Source: JBCCOW01 sp038749105 (lineage in GTDB: Bacteria; Planctomycetota; Phycisphaerae; Phycisphaerales; Phycisphaeraceae). From it: a DNA stretch of 64,000 bases. The stretch lies in the NCBI GenBank assembly GCA_038749105.1, contig JBCDIM010000004.1:49731-113730 (forward strand). The letters run 5' to 3'. Within the stretch, counting starts at the first letter, position 1. Every line of letters begins with the position of its first letter. The translations under genes were made by a program, and so were the position numbers. Below, one piece after another: positions 15,571 to 24,443 of the stretch. Under the pieces are notes generated by a model, which had not been told where the DNA came from, did no database searches, and was given only the letters and a program-made list of their open reading frames with translations.

Positions 15571-17160
15571 TTAACCGCCCATCCCCGCGCCCCAACGCAC
15601 CCCGCGGACCGACCACCAGACATGCCGGCCCCCACGCAGCAGCAGCCACCCCAGGATCACCCAGAACGCCCAACCCTTGAACAAGCGCAGGTCCCCCGTC
15701 CACGCCACCACCCCGGCCGCCAACACCAGGTACGCCATCACCCGCACCGTATGGCTCGGCAGCCGTTCCGCCTCGCCCCCCGCCCGGTAACACGCATAAC
15801 TCAGCCAACGCCGCACCACCTGCGCCGCCATAAACAACGCCCCTGCCAACCCCGTCGGCAGCAGCACCAAGAACCCGAACGTCTTGCCCACCTGCAGCCA
15901 CGGGAACACCAACACCCGGGTCACCACATCCACCCGGTTGTACACCCCGAACACCAGCCGTGTCCCGATCAGCAAACCCATCAACCCCGCCATGCTCCAA
16001 CCCGCCGCCCCCCAGGACCAGGCACTGCCCGAACCCAGAAAAGGCGCATGCAGCCCCCACACCGCCAAGCACGCCAGCCCCAACGCCCACACCCAAGGCC
16101 AAGCCCCGACCCCCCGCCGAAGCTCGGGCCGTTCCCGGTACGCCGACGAGAGGTTCGGCCGCCGCTCGTACCGCTCACCCAGCCGATCGTTCTCCCGGTA
16201 GCCCTGCTCGTACACACAGAAGAACGCCAGAAAACCCGCCGTCAACGCCAGCAGATTCCCGGCCGTCCAGGGGTTCACCAGCCCGATCGCCAACACCAGC
16301 AACGCGTAGTCATCCAGAAAGACCTGCCGCACCACCTCCCGCTCCGCCGGCCGCTTCACCCGCGACGTGTAAGCCAACGGCAGGTAAACCGACGACTGCG
16401 CCTCCACCGGGCTCATCCCCTCCCACTCGACCCACACCCCAACCCCCGCCGCATCCAACAAGTCCGCGTCCCGCTCCGAATCCGTCACCACCACCGCACC
16501 CGCCAGCGCCTCCTCCCCGTACTCCGCCCGAACCGCCGCCGCCTTCCCCGCCGCCCGCCACGCCCCCCAGCCCGCGTCCGGCCCCGCCACCAGGCCATCG
16601 AACCGCAGACCGCACCCCGACAGCATCGGCTCCACAACCCGACGCTGCCCCAGCGTTGCCAACACCACCGGGCCTGGGTGCCCCCGCAACGCCTCCACCA
16701 ACGCCGCGTTCTCGTGCTCCCGCATCACCCCCACGCCACCGCCCTTCCACCGCCGATCGATCCAAGGCAGCACCCGACGCATCACCCCGACCCGCCACGC
16801 GTCCCGCATCGCCAGGTCCACCGCATCCCAGCCCTCGCCCTCGTTCGCCATCCACCGCCAAGGCCGCAGCAGCCCCAACACCGCCAACACCAACGCCGCC
16901 ACCAGCCGTGGCCGCGCCGCATCCAGATACCGCTCGGTCGAGTTCGTCCGCAGCAGCGTCTCGTCCAGATCCACCACCACCATCGCATCAGGCCCAGCCG
17001 CCTCCAACGCCGACCGCACCGCCTCCACCCCCGCCCCATCCCCCCGCACCGGTCCATGCTCACGCCAATCCCCCAACACCCGCCCACCGCGCGCACCGGA
17101 CCCGCCCTCGTCTCCCGCCACCCGACCCAAAGCCTCCGTATCCGCAAACGCTCGGATCAT
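15571..17160 (-). CDS. HAD phosphatase-UbiA-like prenyltransferase fusion
   Basis: A 529-residue protein. Residues about 60-240 form a HAD domain: motif I VVVDLDETLLRTN, motif II in VVLATLGQRR and motif III/IV VVVTDSERDADLLDAAG. The C-terminal half has about eight hydrophobic helices (LLVLAIGLVNPW, LLALTAGFLAFFCVYEQGY) with NDRLGERYERRPNL, in the style of UbiA-type prenyltransferases. HAD-UbiA fusions are thought to act on prenyl-phosphate-linked glycolipids, but the substrate here is unknown. The ATG at 17160 (MIRAFADTE) is chosen; upstream in-frame starts would add a basic leader with no recognisable features. It is divergent from the AAA gene. Confidence 0.7.
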   Translation of the reverse strand: MIRAFADTEALGRVAGDEGGSGARGGRVLGDWREHGPVRGDGAGVEAVRSALEAAGPDAMVVVDLDETLLRTNSTERYLDAARPRLVAALVLAVLGLLRPWRWMANEGEGWDAVDLAMRDAWRVGVMRRVLPWIDRRWKGGGVGVMREHENAALVEALRGHPGPVVLATLGQRRVVEPMLSGCGLRFDGLVAGPDAGWGAWRAAGKAAAVRAEYGEEALAGAVVVTDSERDADLLDAAGVGVWVEWEGMSPVEAQSSVYLPLAYTSRVKRPAEREVVRQVFLDDYALLVLAIGLVNPWTAGNLLALTAGFLAFFCVYEQGYRENDRLGERYERRPNLSSAYRERPELRRGVGAWPWVWALGLACLAVWGLHAPFLGSGSAWSWGAAGWSMAGLMGLLIGTRLVFGVYNRVDVVTRVLVFPWLQVGKTFGFLVLLPTGLAGALFMAAQVVRRWLSYACYRAGGEAERLPSHTVRVMAYLVLAAGVVAWTGDLRLFKGWAFWVILGWLLLRGGRHVWWSVRGVRWGAGMGG

Positions 17161-17417
17161 GCCATCTCTCTCACGCCCAACAACTCCGGCGTAAACGCAC
17201 CGCGCCGCCGCGCTTTCTCGTGGGATCATCGACCACCTCAGCTCACCCGTTAACCCGCAAGACATCCGATAACCCCAACATAGTGGCAGCCGAGTGATCG
17301 GTCGATCCAATCGGATCATCCGCAATCTGCCGCGCGTTGACCACGCGTCCACCGCTCGTGCGGTCTGTTTCGATGGGTCGCATGTGTTCCCGCCCCTATC
17401 TCTGATATCACACCACG

Positions 17418-18914
17418 ATGTCCCACACCCGACCGCCCAGCCTCGACACCCTCCTCGACGCCAACCACCCCCTGATCACCGTCCAGCCCGACGACGAGCC
17501 CGCCTTCCTCCGCGAACTCGCCGACACGCTCAAGACCCACCGACACTCCGCCTGGACATGGTCCGCCACCCGAGGCCTCCAACGCGGCGTCCCCAGCTCC
17601 GTCACCGAACGCGGCAACACCGAACACCCCGCCGCCGCCCTCACCCACCACCTCGACAGCGACCTCAAACCCGACACCCTGATCCTCCTCGACGTCGCTG
17701 AACACCTCCCCGACCCGGTCCTCGCCCGCCTGCTCAAAGACACCCTCCACGACACCGCCAAACGCGGCGCAACCCTCGTCCTTCTGGGCAACCCCGCCCC
17801 GCTCCCCGCCAACCTCCGCGATACCGCCGTCGCCTACGAGCCGCCCCTCCCCGACGACGACCAACTCGAAGCGCTGGTCAAACAACTCGCCAGCCAGGCC
17901 AAGAAGCACCGCCGCACCGAGGTCCGCGTCACCCGCCGCGCCCTGAACACCATGGTCCGCAACCTCCGCGGCCTCTCCCTCCCCCAAGCCCGCCGCGTCG
18001 TCGCCGAAGCCATCACCAACGACCCGTCCTTCACCGACGAGGACGCCAACCACATGCTCGCCACCAAGCGCCGCATGCTCCACGCCGACGGCCTGCTCGA
18101 ATACGTCCAGACCCCACTCAACCTCTCCGACATCGCCGGCATCCGACACCTCAAGCAATGGCTCAAGGACCGACGCGACGCCTTCACCGACGACGCCGAG
18201 GCCTTCGGGCTCCAACCGCCCCGCGGCGTCCTCATGCTCGGCGTCCCCGGCTCCGGCAAGTCCCTCTGCGCCAAAGCCATCGCCGCCTCCTGGGAACGTC
18301 CCCTCCTCCGCCTCGACCCCGGCGCCCTCTTCGACCGCTACATCGGCGAGTCCGAACGCCGGCTCCGCCAGGCCCTCGACCAGGCCGAAGCCATGAGCCC
18401 CGTCGTCCTCTGGATCGACGAGATCGAAAAGGGCTTCGCCTCCGCCTCCTCCCGAAGCAACGACGGCGGCACCTCGCAGCGCATGTTCGGCTCCCTCCTC
18501 ACCTGGATGCAGGACCACACCGCCCCCGTCTTCCTCGTCGCCACCGCCAACAACATCGACGCCCTCCCCCCCGAACTCCTCCGCAAGGGCCGCTTCGACG
18601 AACTCTTCTTCGTCGACCTCCCCAGCCCGACCGTCCGCAAAGCCATCTTCTCTATCCACCTCACCAAGCGCAAGCTCAACCCCAAGTCCTTCGGCCTCAA
18701 ACGCCTCGCCGACGCCTCCGACGGCTACACCGGCGCCGAGATCGAAGCCGCCATCGCCAGTTCCCTCTTCGCCGGCTTCCCTTCCCGCACCAAGCCCAAC
18801 ACCGACGCCATCGAGAAAGCCCTCAAAACCTCCCCGCCCCTCTCCGTCACCATGGCCGAACGCCTCGCCTCCCTCCGCCAATGGGCCAAGACCCGCACCG
18901 TCTCCGCCGACTAA
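17418..18914 (+). CDS. Ycf46-like AAA+ ATPase
   Basis: A 498-residue cytosolic protein. The N-terminal 230 residues match the Ycf46 style of a degenerate P-loop domain (TLILLDVAEHLPDPVLARLL) plus helical linker (LSLPQARRVVAEAI). The AAA domain has Walker A GVPGSGKS (275-282), Walker B VVLWIDEIEK (329-338), sensor 1 FLVATANNID and the arginine-finger region ELLRKGRFDELFFVDLP, closing with GYTGAEIEAAI. The family is widespread in cyanobacteria and planctomycetes; its substrate is not known here. The gene starts in a 257-bp divergent gap with the HAD-UbiA gene and overlaps the convergent esterase gene by four bases. Confidence 0.88.
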   Translation: MSHTRPPSLDTLLDANHPLITVQPDDEPAFLRELADTLKTHRHSAWTWSATRGLQRGVPSSVTERGNTEHPAAALTHHLDSDLKPDTLILLDVAEHLPDPVLARLLKDTLHDTAKRGATLVLLGNPAPLPANLRDTAVAYEPPLPDDDQLEALVKQLASQAKKHRRTEVRVTRRALNTMVRNLRGLSLPQARRVVAEAITNDPSFTDEDANHMLATKRRMLHADGLLEYVQTPLNLSDIAGIRHLKQWLKDRRDAFTDDAEAFGLQPPRGVLMLGVPGSGKSLCAKAIAASWERPLLRLDPGALFDRYIGESERRLRQALDQAEAMSPVVLWIDEIEKGFASASSRSNDGGTSQRMFGSLLTWMQDHTAPVFLVATANNIDALPPELLRKGRFDELFFVDLPSPTVRKAIFSIHLTKRKLNPKSFGLKRLADASDGYTGAEIEAAIASSLFAGFPSRTKPNTDAIEKALKTSPPLSVTMAERLASLRQWAKTRTVSAD

Positions 18915-19921
18915 TCCAACCCGAGCACCCGCCGCAACCACCCGCACGCCGACGGCACCGGATCACTGCCCCCCAACGCCTCACGCTCTGCATAGTGCCC
19001 GTACCGCCGCACGAACAGCTCCTTCTCGCGCCCCACCGCCCGCAGCCCGTTGAACACTGCAAACTGCCCCGGCGGCGGCACCGCCGGATCAAACAACGCC
19101 GCCCCCACCATCGTCGGCCGCGTCATATGCCCCGCCGTCAACGCCGCGTCGTAATACCGCAAGACCTCCACCACCTCCGGGTGACGCCGGTGATACAGCC
19201 GCACCGCCTCCCCGCTCCCCACGCACTCACACCGCAAGCGGACCGGGTGATGCCCAAAGCTCGGCAGGTCCCAGAACGCGGCCGTGAACCGCTTGTCCCA
19301 CGGCACCGCCAACGCCCCGATCCCCCCACCAAAACTCTGTCCCCAATACACCAGCCGATCCTTCACCCCCGGGAACACCTCAAGCAACGCCGACGCCGAG
19401 GCCCACACGTCCGCCGCGTTGCCCCGGTGCACATACGTCTCCCGATTCTTGATCCCGTGCAGCACATGCCACCCCGCGCTGCTCGGCAAGTCCTCAGCCG
19501 CCGACCGGTCAAACCCACGCAGGCACGGCAACCACCACGCCGTCGGCACGCCCCCGCTATCCAGCCCCGGCACCGCCGCCGGCGGCTCCGACCGCCCGCC
19601 ATACCCGTGCGTCCACACCACCCCCACCACCGGCTCCGCGTCCCTCGGCCAAAGCAACCAACCCCCCAACCCCCGCGTCCCCCGCGTCCCCCGCTCGGCG
19701 TCCCACCCCTCAAACTCGACCTCCGCCAACCGATACCCCGCCACCGAACACGCCACCTCCCGCACCACCGGCCGCGCTTCTACCTCCAACGCCGCCTCAT
19801 ACGTCCCCCGCCAGAACGCCACCAAGTCTTCCGGCTCCTCCCCCGGCGGCTCCACCGCCCGCAGCCCCGCCTCGTCATACCCATACGTCGGATCAAACAA
19901 AAACGGATGCCCTTCAACCAT
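18911..19921 (-). CDS. acetyl-xylan esterase / cephalosporin-C deacetylase family hydrolase (CE7-like)
   Basis: A 336-residue alpha/beta hydrolase. The N terminus has the CE7 pattern (LVAFWRGTYEAALEVEARP). THGYGGR provides the oxyanion loop and YWGQSFGGG the nucleophile serine (Ser196). A late RRYGHYA may give the catalytic histidine. CE7 enzymes remove acetyl groups from xylo-oligosaccharides. No signal peptide is visible, which suggests intracellular deacetylation of imported sugars, consistent with the sugar kinase gene divergently placed next to it. The activity is inferred from family resemblance. Confidence 0.82.
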   Translation of the reverse strand: MVEGHPFLFDPTYGYDEAGLRAVEPPGEEPEDLVAFWRGTYEAALEVEARPVVREVACSVAGYRLAEVEFEGWDAERGTRGTRGLGGWLLWPRDAEPVVGVVWTHGYGGRSEPPAAVPGLDSGGVPTAWWLPCLRGFDRSAAEDLPSSAGWHVLHGIKNRETYVHRGNAADVWASASALLEVFPGVKDRLVYWGQSFGGGIGALAVPWDKRFTAAFWDLPSFGHHPVRLRCECVGSGEAVRLYHRRHPEVVEVLRYYDAALTAGHMTRPTMVGAALFDPAVPPPGQFAVFNGLRAVGREKELFVRRYGHYAEREALGGSDPVPSACGWLRRVLGLD

Positions 19922-19962
19922 CCGCCAAGCCTAACACCCCCACCAACTTCCCCACCCCTCAA

Positions 19963-19986
19963 TAGCCGGCGGTCAACGACCGCCGG
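19963..19986 (+). repeat. TAGCC hairpin element
   Basis: TAGCCGGCGGTCAACGACCG followed by CCGG. It has a perfect 9-bp stem CCGGCGGTC / GACCGCCGG (19966-19974 with 19978-19986). It lies in the divergent gap between the esterase and the sugar kinase genes, and is one of several TAGC-led hairpins in the window, all on the plus strand. Confidence 0.6.
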
Positions 19987-20023
19987 TCGCGTTACGATCT
20001 CCTCCCCTTCATAAGGAGGCTCT

Positions 20024-21580
20024 ATGCCACACACACTCTCAGGACAAGAAATCCTCGCCATCGACGCCGGCACCCAGGGCGTCGCCCTCATCCTCTGGGA
20101 CCCCAACTCCCGCTCCGTCCTCGGCGTCGGCGACCGACCTTACGCCCACGACTACACCCCCGGCCTCCCCGACGGCCAACTCGAACAACAAGCCCACTAC
20201 TGGTCCGACGCCATCCGCCTCGCCATGGCCGACCTCCGCGAGGACGTGAAGAAAAACACCGGCTCCCCCATCGACGCCGTCGCCGCCATCGGCGTCACCG
20301 GCCACATGCACTGCATGGTCCGCAAAGACGCAAACGACCAAAAACCCTTCGGCTGCGACATGTGGAACGACCCCCGCGGCGTGCCCGAATCCGAAGAACT
20401 CACCGCCCTCCTCGGCGAACACATACCCGCCCGATGGACTGCCTGCCACATCCTCGCCCGCATGCGATCCGACCCCACCGAATGGGCCCAGGCCACCGGC
20501 GTCACCGTCACCTCCGGCTCCATCGTCCACGACCTCACCGGCCAATGGGTCCTCGGCCCCGGCGACGCCTCCGGCATGTTCGGCTCACTCGGCCCCGACG
20601 GCCAGATCGACCGCGACAAACTCCGCAAAATCGACAACCTCACCAACAACCAGTTCACCCCCCTCGAACAGCTCGTCCCCACCGTCATCCCCGCCGGCCA
20701 AGTCGCCGGCACCCTCACCCCCGCCGGCAGCGAACTCCTCGGCGGCCTCCCCGTCGGCACCCCCGTTGCCCCCCCCGAAGGCGACCAGCAATCCGTCCTC
20801 GTCGTCGCCGCCGTCGACGAACTCGAACTCGCCCTCTCCGCCGGCACCTCCTTCACCGGCAACCTCCCCTGCACCACCGACCTCAAGGCCACCGGCGAAG
20901 CCGTCAACGTCCTCGCCGGCCCCGACGGCAAAACCATGCTCATGGTCTGCTGCCGCTCCGGCACCGTCGCCTTCGCCCAATACGTCACCGGCCTATCCAA
21001 ACTCGCCAACCAACCCTTCGCCACCATCGCCGACGACCTCACCGACCTCGCCGCCGCCGCCACCCCCGACGCCGACGGCCCCCTCCTCTGGGGCTTCTTC
21101 CAGGGCGAAAACGTCACCGACCTCCCCCACGCCAAAGCCTCCCTCCAACACCTCAGCATCGACGCCATCGCCAACCCCGGCCTCCTCGCCTACCTCCTCC
21201 TCGAGTCCCCCTGCCTCACCCTCCGCTACGGCCTCGAACAGCTCAAACCCCACACCGGCCCCATCAAACGCGTCGTCATGACCGGCGGCGCCCTCAAATC
21301 CAAAGACGGCTTCGCCCCCCAACTCTACGCCGACCTCCTCGGCGTCCCCATCCACGCCAACGCCGGCGACCAGGAAGGCTCCGCCAAAGGCGCCGCCCTC
21401 CTCGCCGCCTACACCGCCGCAGTTAAAGCAAACACCGCCCCCGACTCCTTCGCCGAATTCGCCAAGTCCCAAACCGCCGAATCAACAGATGTCTGGCAAC
21501 CCAACATGGACCGCCACAAAGTCCTCAACCACCGCTACCAACGCTTCGCCGAAGGCGTCGCCCAGATGCAATCTGCGTAG
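20024..21580 (+). CDS. FGGY-family sugar kinase, xylulokinase-like
   Basis: A 518-residue cytosolic carbohydrate kinase. ILAIDAGTQGVALILWD is the N-terminal phosphate-binding strand. AIGVTGHMHCMV and MWNDPRG match the substrate region of xylulokinase-like members, and the C-terminal half has VVMTGGALKSKDGFAPQLYAD and AGDQEGSAKGAALLA, the second FGGY signature area. It would phosphorylate a ketose or polyol; the exact sugar is not readable. AAGGAGG at 20013-20019 gives a strong ribosome binding site, although a CCTTCATAAGG hairpin overlaps it. Together with the CE7 hydrolase it suggests pentose use. Confidence 0.82.
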   Translation: MPHTLSGQEILAIDAGTQGVALILWDPNSRSVLGVGDRPYAHDYTPGLPDGQLEQQAHYWSDAIRLAMADLREDVKKNTGSPIDAVAAIGVTGHMHCMVRKDANDQKPFGCDMWNDPRGVPESEELTALLGEHIPARWTACHILARMRSDPTEWAQATGVTVTSGSIVHDLTGQWVLGPGDASGMFGSLGPDGQIDRDKLRKIDNLTNNQFTPLEQLVPTVIPAGQVAGTLTPAGSELLGGLPVGTPVAPPEGDQQSVLVVAAVDELELALSAGTSFTGNLPCTTDLKATGEAVNVLAGPDGKTMLMVCCRSGTVAFAQYVTGLSKLANQPFATIADDLTDLAAAATPDADGPLLWGFFQGENVTDLPHAKASLQHLSIDAIANPGLLAYLLLESPCLTLRYGLEQLKPHTGPIKRVVMTGGALKSKDGFAPQLYADLLGVPIHANAGDQEGSAKGAALLAAYTAAVKANTAPDSFAEFAKSQTAESTDVWQPNMDRHKVLNHRYQRFAEGVAQMQSA

Positions 21581-21641
21581 GGCAAATTCATCTTGCCGAC
21601 GAAACCATCAAGGCAGTGTCGAGGTATGCCAAACACTGGTG

Positions 21642-22484
21642 CTAGAGCTGAATCCGCTGGTCATGTCTTCGTGCCAGGAGGACGGTTGCCCCTAGAAGAA
21701 CTAATACAGCTGTTCTGGGCTCAGGTATTACTTCCGATGATGGAATAAAGGCGATTCCGGATACCGTCCTAAAACCAATATCGCCGATGGCGGATACGTG
21801 CCCAGTTTCGGGATCTATGCGAAGTAAAGTCGATTCTGCATTTAGAGAAGTTAGGCTTGACAGACTAACGCCAAACAAATTGCCAGTACTGTCTGCATCA
21901 ATACCCGTGATGACTCGAGGGATTTGACCTGAAGAGATCGATCCTGATCCGGTCTGAGTAGAGATGCTAAATAGATTACCTGTAACCGGCACGGAATTGG
22001 CTCCAATCAGTTCATTGAGTCCTCCGCCAGCAAGGCCGTTGAGGTCTTGTGCCAAAGGATTTACGGCACCGATAGGAGTAGCTCGTCCGGTAATGCGGTT
22101 GATTTCGACTAAGAAGTTTGCTGCTTGTGAGCCATTAAGATTGGCTGATCCAAACAGTTTTCCCTGATGAAAGGCCAACCCTTCAACAATGATTCCTGGC
22201 CCATAATCACCGATATAGTCAGATTCTCCTGTTTCAGAGTTAATAATTAGCAGGCCGTCATTCGTCGCGCCATACACGGTGCCTTCACTGTCAGTATCAA
22301 TTGCGTTGAGTGCCCCAAACCCTGTTGGACCAATCAGCGTACCTTCCGCCGTGATCGGATTCACGCTTATTAGATCGCCGGAGAATGTGGTTGCAAGCAA
22401 AAAATCTGCGCGTACTTCCGTGGACAGCAGCGCGATTACGAGAAGAAGGTTAAATCTAACAGTAAGAATCTTAAGATCTTTCAT
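21642..22484 (-). CDS. PEP-CTERM sorting-domain exported protein
   Basis: A 280-residue exported protein. A signal peptide (FNLLLVIALLSTEVRA) is followed by repeated beta-propeller-like units with the pattern LISVNPITAEGTLIGPTG, LLIINSETGESDYIGD, FLVEINRITGRATPIG and LLRIDPETGHVSAIGD. The tail is VIPEPRTAVLVLLGA plus a basic end (LARRHDQ), a standard PEP-CTERM signal processed by an exosortase and linked to surface or EPS attachment. GC is clearly lower than in its neighbours (57 of 120 bases at 21781-21900 by hand count), suggesting recent acquisition. The ligand is unknown. It is convergent with the FGGY kinase gene. Confidence 0.9.
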   Translation of the reverse strand: MKDLKILTVRFNLLLVIALLSTEVRADFLLATTFSGDLISVNPITAEGTLIGPTGFGALNAIDTDSEGTVYGATNDGLLIINSETGESDYIGDYGPGIIVEGLAFHQGKLFGSANLNGSQAANFLVEINRITGRATPIGAVNPLAQDLNGLAGGGLNELIGANSVPVTGNLFSISTQTGSGSISSGQIPRVITGIDADSTGNLFGVSLSSLTSLNAESTLLRIDPETGHVSAIGDIGFRTVSGIAFIPSSEVIPEPRTAVLVLLGATVLLARRHDQRIQL

Positions 22485-22607
22485 TAGCTGTTTACCTCAT
22501 TCTGCGAAAAAAAGTTATTTGTATTCGATGACATGCCGTTCGCTGGATGTATTCTAGTTGGATATGGCCATTCAGACCTCGCAAATATTGTGAGTGCTAG
22601 CAAGTAA

Positions 22608-22686
22608 GTAGGGTGGGGTGAGCCCCCGCGAACCCCACCAGCCACGCCACGCCCTTGTTGGGGTTTGTAGGCTCACCCCACCCTAC
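22608..22686. repeat. 79-bp palindromic element with 17-bp perfect arms
   Basis: GTAGGGTGGGGTGAGCC (22608-22624) is repeated perfectly inverted at 22670-22686. The 45-bp interior contains AACCCCACCA and GGGGTTTGTAGGC. A degenerate relative of the interior (GTGAGGTGAGCC...CCACCAAGCCCCGCC) appears at 23225-23268. No ORF is present. It sits between the PEP-CTERM gene and a two-TM protein gene, and the 22485-22702 gap holds no gene. Confidence 0.75.
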
Positions 22687-22702
22687 GAACTGTCGCCGGT
22701 GG

Positions 22703-23026
22703 TTAGGCCCACTTGCGAGCGATCAAAAGCCCGCCCCCCACAATCAGCAAGATGACGGTCAGGACGATCAAGCCCGCCTGGAACTCAGTGACAGCGGAGT
22801 GCGCTTCGAGAGCACCGGGTTCGACAGCGACGGCATATCGTCCGATCAAACTCCCCGGTTGATCCGCCTCGGGCAGAGCGTCAGCGTGTTCCCCCTCCTC
22901 ACCGATCAACCTGACGGCGACCGGCTCTGGATCAAAGACCGTAAAGCTGGCGATCCCGAGCAGCACTCCGAAGAGCACTAACCCGCATCCAGACCAGAGC
23001 AATAAACGCTTCAAGGTGGGCCTCAC
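22703..23026 (-). CDS. small two-TM membrane protein, unknown function
   Basis: A 107-residue protein with two hydrophobic helices, one at the N terminus (LLLWSGCGLVLFGVLLGIAS) and one at the C terminus (LIVLTVILLIVGGGLLIA). They flank an acidic loop of about 45 residues. Topology predicts both ends facing the same side. I do not recognise the family. It is isolated between repeat-rich intergenic stretches and may be part of a low-GC accessory patch. Confidence 0.6.
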   Translation of the reverse strand: MRPTLKRLLLWSGCGLVLFGVLLGIASFTVFDPEPVAVRLIGEEGEHADALPEADQPGSLIGRYAVAVEPGALEAHSAVTEFQAGLIVLTVILLIVGGGLLIARKWA

Positions 23027-23331
23027 GTCATTCGGCTAGGTTTCCGACCGCCTGCAGGAATGGCGTACCACCGACATCCAGTTTCTAATCACGGGCGCAG
23101 CCGGTCAACTGCAGCAGGTGGTTAGGCAGTCTCCTTCTCCTGGCTAAGAAAAGGGGTCGGGCTAAGAAAAGGGGTCGGGCTAAGAAAAGGGGTCGGGAGT
23201 CGTTGTTTACATGTACAGTAAGCATGGTGAGGTGAGCCCTACGAAATCCACCAAGCCCCGCCGCACTTTTGGTCGGTTTCGGTGTGTGGCCGGGACATAA
23301 AGCCCGAGCGATGCCCCCGGTATGAAACGAG
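23027..23331. other. gene-free, repeat-bearing stretch
   Basis: No convincing coding frame. It contains the three-copy 18-bp tandem repeat at 23143-23196 and, at 23225-23268, a degenerate relative of the palindromic element at 22608-22686. Confidence 0.6.
23143..23196. repeat. three perfect tandem copies of an 18-bp unit
   Basis: GCTAAGAAAAGGGGTCGG occurs exactly three times head to tail (23143, 23161, 23179). The flank reads GAGTCGTTGTTTAC. AAAAGGGG-type sequences resemble the palindromic ends associated with REP-associated tyrosine transposases in other bacteria; this link is from memory and unproven. There are no spacers, so it is not a CRISPR. Confidence 0.8.
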
Positions 23332-24330
23332 TCATGGGGCGCGTGGCGTGTTCGTCGATGAGTCAGCCGAATGGGGAACGAGTCGCTCGATCATAAACCC
23401 GTCTTTTTCGATCAGGAATGACCTCTCGCTACGCCTGAAGCTGCCCTCGAATGGCTCGGGAGCCGGGGGCAGGGACGGGCTGCTGCGCGTCTCGAACGTG
23501 AAGCGACCTTCCGGCTCGAACGTAAAGATCACTTCGACGAATTCGCCCTCGTGTTCGACGCGATTGCGGAAGGTGCCCGCGATTGTCTTGCCGGACTGAA
23601 TGAGATCACCCAGTCGCACACCGTCGCCATCGCGTTGACTCTCATCCATGGCATCGCTGAAAAGCGCGGCTTGAAGCCGCTCTTTCGCGGAGCGGCCATC
23701 GAGCCGGTAAACGAGGCCGAAACCGAACTCAATCTCGAACGGGTCCTCTGCCTGATCGAGAGCTGCCGCCACCGAACTGAGCGGTACGCCGTGGTGAGCC
23801 ATCCAGTCTTGGACCCTGCTCTGCTCGCGATGCCACAAGGGGGGTAAACCCATCTGCCTGGCCGGTTGGCCTTGGTGCTGCACGATGACGTAATCCGTTT
23901 CGTGGAACATCCCGGTAGGGCTGTAGTGTTCTTCGGTGCCGAATTCGACCCATTCGACCCGCTCGAAGTCGACCAAGGGGCCTCGGCCAAACGACCAAAA
24001 CCTCTCCGAGTGGACCCCGTTGGCGTCGAGGGTCAGGCGATCAAACATGAACCAGGGCCAAAAGAACCCGGTGAACCCCAAAACGACGGCCAGGCACCCC
24101 AAGCCAATCTTCTTCGACTTCTTGAGTGTGATCCAACCACCCACCACGAACAGAGCCAGCGCGATTGCGCTTACGAACCAGCGTGTGCCGGTCGTAAAGG
24201 TCATCACCACCCGATCCGGGCTTTCCACGACCTGATGGCAACCCGGCAGACCGATCAGCAACGCGAGGCCGAGGATCGTCAGATAGCCTGAGCCAAACCT
24301 ATTCCGAAGATTGGATGGACTACGCCTCAT
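23332..24330 (-). CDS. membrane-associated putative lipoprotein, unknown function
   Basis: A 332-residue protein. The N terminus has a hydrophobic segment ending in a lipobox-like LIGLPGC. Two more TM helices follow (WFVSAIALALFVVGGWITL and LGCLAVVLGFTGFFWPWFMF), then a soluble domain starting DRLTLDANGVHSERFW, reminiscent of PH-like membrane-protein domains that set local curvature or sensing (weak resemblance). The remainder is hydrophilic with no recognised motif. The ATG at 24330 is chosen because the longer frame encodes a low-complexity basic leader. The region is lower in GC than the flanking transporter gene. Confidence 0.6.
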   Translation of the reverse strand: MRRSPSNLRNRFGSGYLTILGLALLIGLPGCHQVVESPDRVVMTFTTGTRWFVSAIALALFVVGGWITLKKSKKIGLGCLAVVLGFTGFFWPWFMFDRLTLDANGVHSERFWSFGRGPLVDFERVEWVEFGTEEHYSPTGMFHETDYVIVQHQGQPARQMGLPPLWHREQSRVQDWMAHHGVPLSSVAAALDQAEDPFEIEFGFGLVYRLDGRSAKERLQAALFSDAMDESQRDGDGVRLGDLIQSGKTIAGTFRNRVEHEGEFVEVIFTFEPEGRFTFETRSSPSLPPAPEPFEGSFRRSERSFLIEKDGFMIERLVPHSADSSTNTPRAP

Positions 24331-24443
24331 GCGACTGATGTTAATGAATCGGCAGGTGGCAGCTGGCTGGAGCGGCGCCGTCGCACCCGCGGTGGGGTTC
24401 CAAAACTCACACCACCTACGAATCTCTTGCTTACGCCCTCCTC

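Noticed and set aside
15490..17253. 587-codon plus-strand frame opposite the HAD-UbiA gene
   Set aside because: Pro/Arg/His/Gln composition and no motif; antisense shadow.
17316..18947. 543-codon minus-strand frame opposite the AAA ATPase
   Set aside because: Gly/Glu/Val/Ala low-complexity shadow; the plus strand has intact Walker motifs.
23143..23196. Possible CRISPR array
   Set aside because: Units are directly abutting with no spacers, and no cas genes are nearby.
21600..24400. Prophage or genomic island with integrase
   Set aside because: GC is lower and repeats are present, but no integrase, transposase, phage gene or tRNA attachment site was found.
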